A stretch of DNA of 64,000 nt from Theristus sp. LFF4_11. Its lineage: Eukaryota; Nematoda; Chromadorea; Monhysterida; Xyalidae. The stretch lies in assembly GCA_030248135.1 (NCBI GenBank), contig JASANC010004938.1:89631-153630 (forward strand). Direction: 5' to 3'. The notes beneath the pieces are model-generated. The model saw only the letters and a program-made list of their open reading frames with translations. It searched no databases and was not told the DNA's origin. The translations under genes were made by a program, and so were the position numbers. Position 1 is the first letter of the stretch. The number at the start of each line of letters is the position of its first letter. This document shows positions 48,342 through 64,000 of this stretch, piece by piece.

Positions 48342-49818
48342 AGCGTACTGCCGTTTAACTGGTATCTTACGGAAAACGGAGCCGATCAACACAAGCCACT
48401 CCATTTCTCCGGTCTTTTGCATCACTGTATTGCGCCTGATTCATTTTCCCAAACTGCCCATAAAGCACAAGATTACGACACTGCGTTCGATCATTGTTAT
48501 ACGTCTGCGTTACATCATATTAGCTGATCCCGGATTAAAACTGATTGCGCCACCCCTTGAGCGAACGTGACCCCACGTCGGCGTTGAAGATGCTTGTGCA
48601 TACTTTTGTAAGAATAACGTAAGTGTGTAAATCTTTTTTTCACGTAAACAATATGTAGCCCCTGGTTCGCTTTTTCTCCGGAACAATATATACCAACAAC
48701 AAGCATTTTAGCTGATATATTCAATCTCGAATGTAGCATAATAAGCAATAATAAACGTTACATCATCGTCGCGTTTTCGAAAACGCGCAGTTTATGTACT
48801 TATGCGCGCCGCCGCCGTCGTTTTCACCGTAATCCATTACCGCATACATTGAAATACACCGCTTATTATTATTATTATTGTAATATTGCTTTAAATACCG
48901 ACAAAGGGAGCAGCAGCGGCCAGTCGAGGCAGCCTTCAATCGCAACGAGACCAGACGCGTTGCTGTGCCGTCTCGAATGTTGCGATCGATCTTGTTAAGG
49001 TTTCGGAAGAGCACACAGGGATCTCGGGGGCCTCCGCCGTCGTGCAAGCGACAAGCGGCGTTGCTTTAGCTGAAACAGCGCATCGATCATTTGTTATGCT
49101 CGATGGGGCCGCTTTGCTTTCACGTACGGACGCTCTCGCAGCGCCCGCTTCTCGCGCAATTGAAGCCCATTTTCGCCGTCGCTTTTTAACATACGTCAAC
49201 CAATTGGCGTGCTCTCGCACATTCGCTCTTTCCTTTGTTTCGGCATTTTTGTTCTGTGTGTGCCGAAGGTACATAGCGCCATGTGTTACGTTATGTTGTA
49301 TACATCATGTGTGTGTGTATCATCATTAAACCAATCGTGAAAACTTTCATGGTTGCAGCCCGAGTTTTTGTTGTGGACTTTCTGATAATTGAACGAGCGT
49401 GACATTGAATGTGAAACGTGTGGCACGGGCGCACATGAAAGTAGCACTACATTGCATGTGAAGTTGCCTCTCTGCAAGTCTATTCACCTGTGCCTTTATT
49501 GGAGCAGCATCAGTGTGTGCCCCAGATGCTTTGAACATGACGGATTTATTGGGTAAATCGTTGCGGCACCACAACTGACACATGTACAAAATGGTCCCGA
49601 AAAACGCTGCTACAGTTGAACAAATGACAGAAGACCTGGTCATATAAAGAGCACGGTTGCTACTGTATTGGGTCTTGACACGATTTCACTGCACAGACCC
49701 TTGATTGCCAGGGGCGGCTTTATTACGGTGCGTTTTTGCTAAGCTTCTGATGATAAATTTCTGACATGTCTGATAAATTTCCATTTCAGCAATGATTCCG
49801 ATGTTTTGCAACAACATC

Positions 49819-49851
49819 GTGTCGAGACCTAATACAGTAGGAAACCGTTGC
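49819..49851 (+). repeat. Short dispersed repeat, diverged copy near 49.8 kb
   Basis: GTGTCGAGACCTAATACAGT followed by AGGAAACCGTT. A decayed version of the 48,309 copy. Confidence 0.4.
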
Positions 49852-50334
49852 TTTGTTCAACTTTCGATTTCATGCAAAAATATAGGGTGGGGACGCCAAT
49901 TTGAAATATACACAGCGACAAACCATAAACTAACTAACCGTTACTTAGAACCATCGAAAATAACAACAACAACACAGCAACAACACAAGCACACACACGC
50001 GCGCGTGCAAACACACGCACGCACACACCTATAAAATCTATTTCACCATATTATAGACACCCGGGTGCAAATAATTCATACACATCACATAAAACAGCAG
50101 CAGCAATCCAGTTTTTCTGTGCCAGCAGAGGCCCTTAACAACGGAGCTGCCATCTGCATTCGGCGTGGCGTTGTCACGAACTAGCAGCGGCATCAAAGGA
50201 CAACTTGCCGCCTGCTGCTCGTGTGTGCTGGGTGATGCGCACAACTGACAAGCGTTGCAAAACACGCACGCACACACTCTACATGTAAAGTGCCACCGTA
50301 TATACATATCAACACTGCGCGCACCTTGACTACT

Positions 50335-50349
50335 GCACGCTGATTGGCT
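50335..50349 (+). promoter_or_regulatory. CCAAT-type 15-mer upstream of Hox1
   Basis: GCACGCTGATTGGCT lies 478 bp upstream of the Hox1 ATG and 307 bp upstream of the candidate TATA box. It is identical to 62,165-62,179 and to 59,747-59,733 on the minus strand. Confidence 0.45.
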
Positions 50350-50419
50350 GTTGATGCGCGCGAAACTCCGCCCTCATTCGTCGGCCCTCTTCGGCCGTGA
50401 TTATCCATCCGACGGTATG

Positions 50420-50520
50420 AGGTCGGTCGTCATAAATTGCGCTGCCCGTCTATTATGAGACAACATTTATATTTATTATGGCAACGTCGGTGTGTGTGTC
50501 GTGATTTATTGGTAATAGAT
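50420..50520. promoter_or_regulatory. AT-core homeodomain site cluster upstream of Hox1
   Basis: GTCGTCATAAATTGCG, CATTTATATTTATTATGG and CGTGATTTATTGG occur within 100 bp, resembling the cluster at 8,100-8,420. This is a candidate auto- or cross-regulatory module. Confidence 0.35.
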
Positions 50521-50655
50521 TGGCACGCACACGCGTGGAGCCGCCCGTTTAATATTATTGAACCTACTAGAGTTGTAAAAACAGACGATAAATTTCAGAT
50601 CGCTGACATACACACACGGAGAGAGAGAGATAAATCGTCGCCGACCGAGCATAAA

Positions 50656-50663
50656 TATAAAAA
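50656..50663 (+). promoter_or_regulatory. Candidate TATA box of Hox1
   Basis: TATAAAAA lies 164 bp upstream of the Hox1 ATG in an AT-rich patch. The spacing allows a 5' UTR of about 130 nt. There is no transcript evidence. Confidence 0.35.
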
Positions 50664-50826
50664 TCCGCCAGCCATCCAATCACCGCTGTGTCGCAATAAA
50701 TTTCGATTGCACTCGCGCGCTGGCGAGACTAATTGCCAGCACAGCGATTTAATGAGATAAAAAAACAGTGTTTTGATTTGTAACTTGAAAAACAACGATA
50801 AATAAAAAAAGACGGACGTCGGAGAC

Positions 50827-58086
<7,260 letters not shown>

Positions 58087-59712
58087 ATAATTGGAGTTGT
58101 TGTTACATTGTATTGTTTTTGTTTTCAAAAAAAATTATGCTTTGGTACATGTTCATGTTCAAATGTTTCTGTCACTACCATACAACCAGAATTATACAGT
58201 TGATCGCTCGACAACCAATCAGTGCGCTGGATTTAGAGTAAAGGTGTTAGATACTGTCTCATGTTGTTTGCCCATGTGACGAAGTGAATGGGTGCGCGAA
58301 CACGCTTGCTGCCACTGCACATATTTACTGGAAATCGAGTTTCGTCGCGCTGACGGAAACCGGAAAGTGAACCACGGTACTCCAATACCGAACACGTTGT
58401 GTGATCAACTGTGTAAGTTGTTGGTGTTTCTTGTCACACACAAAAAATCTTGACATGGTCCGTACAGGGTATATGTAGGCTTTTAATTTTTTTCAATGGT
58501 TTTTTTTGTTCGCTATTTGCCAAGTATACACACACCACCAGAATAGCCTTGAAAAAACGCTGAAATTTTATTTCGAAATGAGCTTACAAATGGCTCTTTT
58601 ACCTAGCTCTTTTTTCTGAAAACAACCAGAAAAGATAACAAATAAGTAAACTCGATTACGTTTTTTCGGTTGAAATATCAAAACACTTATTAGCTTTTAA
58701 CCGCAGAGGGCTTTATGTTTTTGTACTTTATTGTAAACTGCACTTCGTTTCTTCGTATATTCTGTTGTTGTTTTTTCAGTGCACTCTGTTTATTGGAAAA
58801 TGTCACAGGTTTTTTTGAAGACTTACCATTTGAATTCAGCGACTGTAACAAGCCGATATTCCAGCGGAATTCTGCTGGTAAATCTGCGAAAAAATCCACT
58901 GCTGCAGTTGGTGTACTTTGTATGTCTAATCTGAATGATTTGAAGAGTGATTTTGGTATTTGTGCAAAAGGGAAAGAAATTCTAACACCAATTTGTGATA
59001 TTTTTGTGCTCTGTATCTATTTTTTTTGCGTTCATGAGGCATAAAACTTGTTATTGTAAATTTGAACAAACGTTGAAGTTTTAACAAAATTACCTGCTAC
59101 TCGACTTACTGTTTCATATTTTTTTGTTCCGACGTGTATACACCAAAGAATCTCTGTCTCAGCTATGTGTTTATGTTTTTTTTTCATTTTATTTCATGAA
59201 TTTCATCACAAGTTTTTTATTCATTTTCCTCATTTATATCTCTTTTTCTCGTGAACCTCAAAACTTTTTTCCACAGCTGTGTTTTTTCAACTCAACATTT
59301 GATCAGCATATATTATTCGGCTTTCTGTTCGGCTTCCCGTAACAATGTTGAAGCGGTTTTTCTTGGCTGGTTTTTTTAGTTTTTTTCAAGAGCAAGAATT
59401 TTATCGAATAAAACTTTTTTTGGATAAGAAAGGTACATTGGTGTATCAATAATGAAATAAAGCAGCTATGTATGTATTGTGTCAATTCAGACCAAACGAT
59501 CATGAAGATTGACCAAAACTGTATTTGAAACTGAGCAAAAAAACGCGTCAAACAAAACCTGATCGCTGTTTATTGCTCAATTTGAGCAACTTTTTCAGAT
59601 TTTTTACATTTAAACGATTAACACTGACACTCTGAAACTACAAAATTGAAACGTTCAACTGAACAACACGTTTATCTCAGCAGTTCATTGGATGTTTTTT
59701 CAATCGCGGCGT

Positions 59713-59747
59713 GCTGATTCGTTGCAGCCAGCAGCCAATCAGCGTGC
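59713..59747. promoter_or_regulatory. CCAAT-type inverted pair downstream of Hox1
   Basis: GCTGATTCG (59,713) is an imperfect partner of AGCCAATCAGCGTGC (59,733-59,747). The arrangement parallels the pair at 27,810-27,851. Confidence 0.4.
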
Positions 59748-62164
59748 GGCAACTACAAACGCGCAAGTTATACAACGGTTCACCCAACTGTAGAAAGTTG
59801 CGAAAAATGGCAAAACTTGTAAAATTAGAACGAAACGCGACCGTTCGTGTTTTCTAGAAATCAGGTCCCAAAATGCATCATGATACTGGAGAATTTTTGT
59901 GCAAAACTGTTTTTTTCCATGGTGTGTCATCTTATCACTATGACTGCACCAGACTACATCTGCGTTGCTTGCAAACACTGTCGTATGTGCAAATGCATAG
60001 ATTCAAGAAAAAAGTGTCCGTGTCTCGTCGTCTGTTGGTTGCCGTGCTGACAGTAGCAGCTGTCAGCAAAAAGTTTTTGATCAAAGCATAAAATACCGAC
60101 AAAATTTTTCATCTGCACCCGCTATAAACTGTGTTTTTTCGTGCGAATTACACTTCGATTACATATTGCACTGATTATGTGTGTGTGCGTGAAGCAGTTG
60201 CAATTTAAGCGCGTTTGTGTTTTTTTACGAAAAATATTATTTTGGACGTTTTAAGATACGCGAAGGGACAAATTGCATGCGCGCGCGTGTGCTGAAAAAT
60301 GCGAAAACGAATAGTAAAAAAGTAAAAACGTATTTTGCTAAACTTCTGGGACAAACATCCATTCCGCTTGGCGTAAATAAAAAAAAGGTTTTGAATTTTT
60401 CTATTCATAAATTTGAACGATAAATTATGAAAAGATAACAAAATCAAGCACAACAAGTAAGACCACACACTGCGAGACAATTGTTGTGCATGCAATGTGG
60501 ACCGACGGAATAATTCGATGAATGAATCTAAATCAGCTTTCATAAAAACACTCAGTACGAATTCGAAAATTCCTGCACCCAAAAAAACTTTTTCAACCTC
60601 TACACCATGACATCTGCGCATAAAGATTACTGTAGCCATGCATGCTTGCATGACATAGAACTCCGCATTTCAGACTTGGTTGAAGCGTTTTTTTAAACTA
60701 CATACATTTAGTTTGCGTTTTCAAATTCACGAGATTGGATAATAACAGTGGAAGTGGAGTACAATAATCTCAGGAGACTATGGAGCTTATGTCAAAAAAG
60801 CGTCAAAATGCGCGTTTTTCTGTTCCAAAACTCCACTTGGATATAATCGGAAATTATAATAATAATCATCAAAGACCGAAAAAGTAGAATTTGACTGAAA
60901 TAATTCGCGAAAATTCCGCTCAACATACGCATGGCAAAATGAACAGTCAAAAAAGTGGTACCCATGTGGTATTATGGTATCGAGTTTTGACACGATCTGC
61001 CTGCATTCATTTTGATCGTCAGGAAAGAAAGGCAAACACCGAATACACTGTTTTGTTTTGTCTTTCATTTTTTAAAGTTTTGCTTTTTAATATTCTTGCG
61101 AAGTTGTGACAAAGTCGTTAAAAGTCGTGTCGAAAGTACATACCGTACCACAATATGCTAGTACCGTATTTCAGGGGCCACACAGTTTGGGCGTTTCTGA
61201 GAACGCGGCTCATAGAAAACTGCGAATTTGTGTCAGTTTTTTGGCACCATAAACCCACAAAAACCGCGCCTTTTGTGGAGAACATCGCGAAAAACGATAG
61301 ATGAATGAAGATAGATGGGCCCGTCTAACATTCTGTGGTGGCCGCTTTTTCAGTTCGCTTTTCTCCTCTTTATAATCGAAGAAATAAATCGCTGTATATA
61401 GTTTTTTTCACTGTATTATACACATCACCAATTCTGTCGAAATATCTGCAGAGCGGGACATTTGAGTTTTTACGTTTATCGCGCGAAAAAATTTCACGGA
61501 CTCATTTCAAATATTGTAATCGGCGCCCAGATTATTGGAAATTGTCATATGTTGATGAAGAATAATGAACTATTGATGGTGTCAGTCAGGCGCATACCGA
61601 GGAAAATATGCGCGATTTTTTTCTAAATTGAGAAATCGCACCGCATTTTTCGGGAGCAGGTTATTTATTTCTCAAATTCTTGTGACCGCCACACGAGTAG
61701 CGATATATGCTAACTCTTTTGATTTATGCTACACTTCAGCTGAAGATTTCTCGCTGATACATTGTACATAATCTCTTAATCTCAGCCACAAGTGGCCTAA
61801 CTTTCTCTTTTTTTCTGTCTGCAGTAACGTCGGAAAATAACGAAGTCTCAAAGTGTAATACTAATGTTTTGCGTTCAAGGTGTGAATGTTTGTGCTATAT
61901 ACTGACCCATTTTCAGTAGCTATGTGGAATGTTTCGAGATATACATGCATACCGGGAAATGATCTAAAGGAGAAGACCGATCAATCATCCTCACTTTTGG
62001 TGTTCCACTGCACGAACCGTTCTTGATGACAGCATCGTATTCGTGTTGTCAAAGATTACGATCTCAAAGGCGAGACCGCCGCTTGGAACGTGCTTGAAAG
62101 TGGCGCTTGCCGCCTCGTAAGACCATCTAGGGTCAACACGAAAACTGTTTGAAATGTAATTCCA

Positions 62165-62179
62165 GCACGCTGATTGGCT
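62165..62179 (+). promoter_or_regulatory. CCAAT-type 15-mer, far downstream of Hox1
   Basis: GCACGCTGATTGGCT again. The flanks differ from the other copies, so it is not part of a longer repeat. Two more CCAAT words follow within 30 bp. Confidence 0.4.
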
Positions 62180-63140
62180 AGTCCAATGCGGTGCATCCAA
62201 TCAAGAAAAGACGGATTCAAATAAATGGATGCAGACATATCAGTGATTGTGTTATACCTCATACCGTACCCCCAAGGATGTCATTAATCATAATTTATTA
62301 TGCGGAAGCACAATAATTGGTGTCAACATGGAGCACGGCTTGAATTGCCATACTGACGTGGTTTGTATGTATGGAGCGCTGTTCTATACGGTATACCTTT
62401 CAGGAAGTTACTCAACCAAATCGTGTGCCATAATAGCAGATTTATGGTGTGCGAGATTTACATAGTTGCATGGATTTGTTCGGCGTTTCATGAGCGTATG
62501 TGAAAACAATATGTACACGTCTCATGTACGTACATCTGTATCCTTGCATGAATATATGCACTTGTACGCTGCTTGCATATTTATGTGCACACAAACATTT
62601 ACATGTTTATCTGAAACAGTGAACGTATACATGAGGTTCATATTATGATTTTGCGACTGGTGAAACATACACAAAATGATTGATTGTGCATAGCTGAAAT
62701 CCGATTTCTGATTGCATTAAATGTCCATAAACATGCATGCATATTATGAAATGACGCATGATCAAAGGCTTTCATGCGCCCATACGAATGATGTAAAACG
62801 AAAAGCACTTTAAATTTTCACAAACACCGATTGGATGCAGTAAAGCCGGTGGGCCAATCAGCATGCTCTATTCAAATATGCAACCAATAACAGCATCTCT
62901 CCCATACATTGCGATATGAGTTTCGAACTTGCTCAAATGAGACACAGATGTTGTTACATGCACATGTACCTTGATTTGTACCATGGAATGTAAAAAATGA
63001 CGGGCACACAAATGAAGGTTACCTATCTACCGTCTTTTCTGAGATCATGTTAAAAAAACTGAAAATTTCTGAGCAAAGCGAGTCATTATTTAGCGAGCAC
63101 GCCACATCACCATAAACGAGTTTAACATCACAAGACAAAT

Positions 63141-63174
63141 CGTCTCGGGACCGGATACGGTATAGATACCGCAG
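63141..63174 (+). repeat. Short dispersed repeat, copy near 63.1 kb
   Basis: CGTCTCGGGACCGGATACGG followed by TATAGATACCGCAG, related to the 29,185 copy. Confidence 0.45.
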
Positions 63175-64000
63175 TCAAAAAGTCATACAGTATACATGTA
63201 CGTCCTATAGTTCCAAAATTCCCGCATTCTATTCTATGGTATGCGCGGAATTGACAAAATAATAATCTCGTAAACGTTTGCACTTTCGTCCGCGTTTAAC
63301 AGCGGTTGACATAATGCTTTTTCGACTGATGCGGTTGACGCCACCGTGGCGGCACGTTCAATCATTCGGCTGTCAATACTGATTCGCAAAATGTGCTGGC
63401 CAATCAGTGTGCACGCCCCGTTTTGTCGAAATATGATGCGATTACAATATTATGAGCTATATATACCACCAGCGCGCCCAGACATAACTTCCGTCTACGT
63501 AGCGTTTCAAAGCGTCCATGCACCGTGGTTGTGCGCTGATATTTATGGCGTCACACGTGTTAGTGTCTTAATCAGAATATTATAGCTCGCGCCGCAACCT
63601 TTTAAAATCCGGCGATTTAGCAGAGGTGCGCGGCGGGTATTGGTGCAGAGATCGTATCCAAGTCATTGTTTTTTTTAGCTGAAGCTATACCCATCCGCTA
63701 AACCTTCGCATGTACCTGCAGGCGACATTTTCAGAAAAACTAGCGTTTCGTTTCCAATTAATATTATTCAGTTTCTGTTCAAAAAATCTCGTTTTTCTTT
63801 AACGGAAACCCTGTAACATGAATGAGTGGTGTGCGCAACCTCAATACCAGCATGGGCGTTGTTGTTTCACATCACCGCGACGGTAATTTCAGCTGCATTG
63901 CTGAAATTATGATTTTTTCAGACGAATAGCCATAATAATCAAGCAGCTATCAATCATGTCACGCACACGCGCGGGCGATTTGAAAAGCGGAAGTAGCCGG

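Larger units (their letters stand above)
44388..50826. other. Spacer between Hox3-like and Hox1
   Basis: No gene is recognised. It holds a Tc1-like deletion derivative (44,741-45,162), a C-rich inverted-repeat element (about 46,523-46,985) and GTCGAGACC-type short repeats (48,309-48,341; 49,819-49,851). The last 500 bp form a probable Hox1 promoter-proximal region. No Hox2 homeobox is present. Confidence 0.55.
58087..64000. other. Non-coding DNA 3' of Hox1
   Basis: No gene is recognised to the end of the window. AT-rich sequence at 58,087-61,900 includes a CCAAT-type inverted pair (59,713-59,747). From 62,150 to 63,450 there are four more CCAATCAG-type motifs or short repeats and a CATATGC/ATGCAT-rich stretch that looks like candidate enhancer DNA. 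Confidence 0.5.

Noticed and set aside
63808..63825. ACCCTGTA as a mir-10 seed
   Set aside because: Only the first eight bases resemble mir-10 and there is no matching hairpin. No mir-10, mir-100 or let-7 match was seen in the window.

Overview
The window looks like animal (invertebrate) genomic DNA from an anterior Hox cluster. The best guess is a nematode that is not a close relative of Caenorhabditis. The evidence is two complete homeoboxes and one further Hox first exon, all GC-rich islands in AT-richer, CpG-containing non-coding DNA with many dispersed repeats. The nematode assignment rests on the labial-type homeodomain. From memory it shares Thr22, Glu56 and the NRTNFTT start with C. 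elegans CEH-13. The GTCGAGACC...TACCGTA short repeats also recall worm repeats. No database search was possible.

Layout. (1) 1-7,549: 5' part of a Hox4-like (Dfd/lin-39 type) gene on the minus strand. Exon 1 is 7,549-6,982; its homeobox is not seen and must lie left of the window. (2) 7,550-35,820: about 28 kb of non-coding DNA between divergently transcribed genes, holding TTTATGG/CATAAA-type clusters, PBC-Hox sites, CCAAT sites, SINEs and MITEs. (3) 35,821-44,387: a Hox3-like gene (+), three exons, predicted 403 residues. (4) 44,388-50,826: spacer with a Tc1-like remnant, a C-rich inverted-repeat element and a probable Hox1 promoter. (5) 50,827-58,086: a Hox1/labial/ceh-13-like gene (+), three exons, predicted 351 residues. 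(6) 58,087-64,000: non-coding, with CCAAT-type motifs and CATATGC-rich stretches.

How it works together. Hox3 and Hox1 are in canonical 5'-to-3' colinear order (Hox3 upstream of Hox1, same strand), with Hox2 absent between them. The Hox4-like gene points the other way. Divergent lin-39/ceh-13 transcription resembles the Caenorhabditis subcluster as I remember it, but with an extra Hox3-like gene in between. The most unusual non-coding signals are three exact TGATTTACGAC (PBC-posterior-Hox) sites, a perfect inverted pair of GCCATAAATCG, about a dozen CCAATCAG sites of which four share GCACGCTGATTGGC, and a TGATGGATTG labial/PBC site. No tRNA, rRNA, known miRNA or CRISPR was seen.
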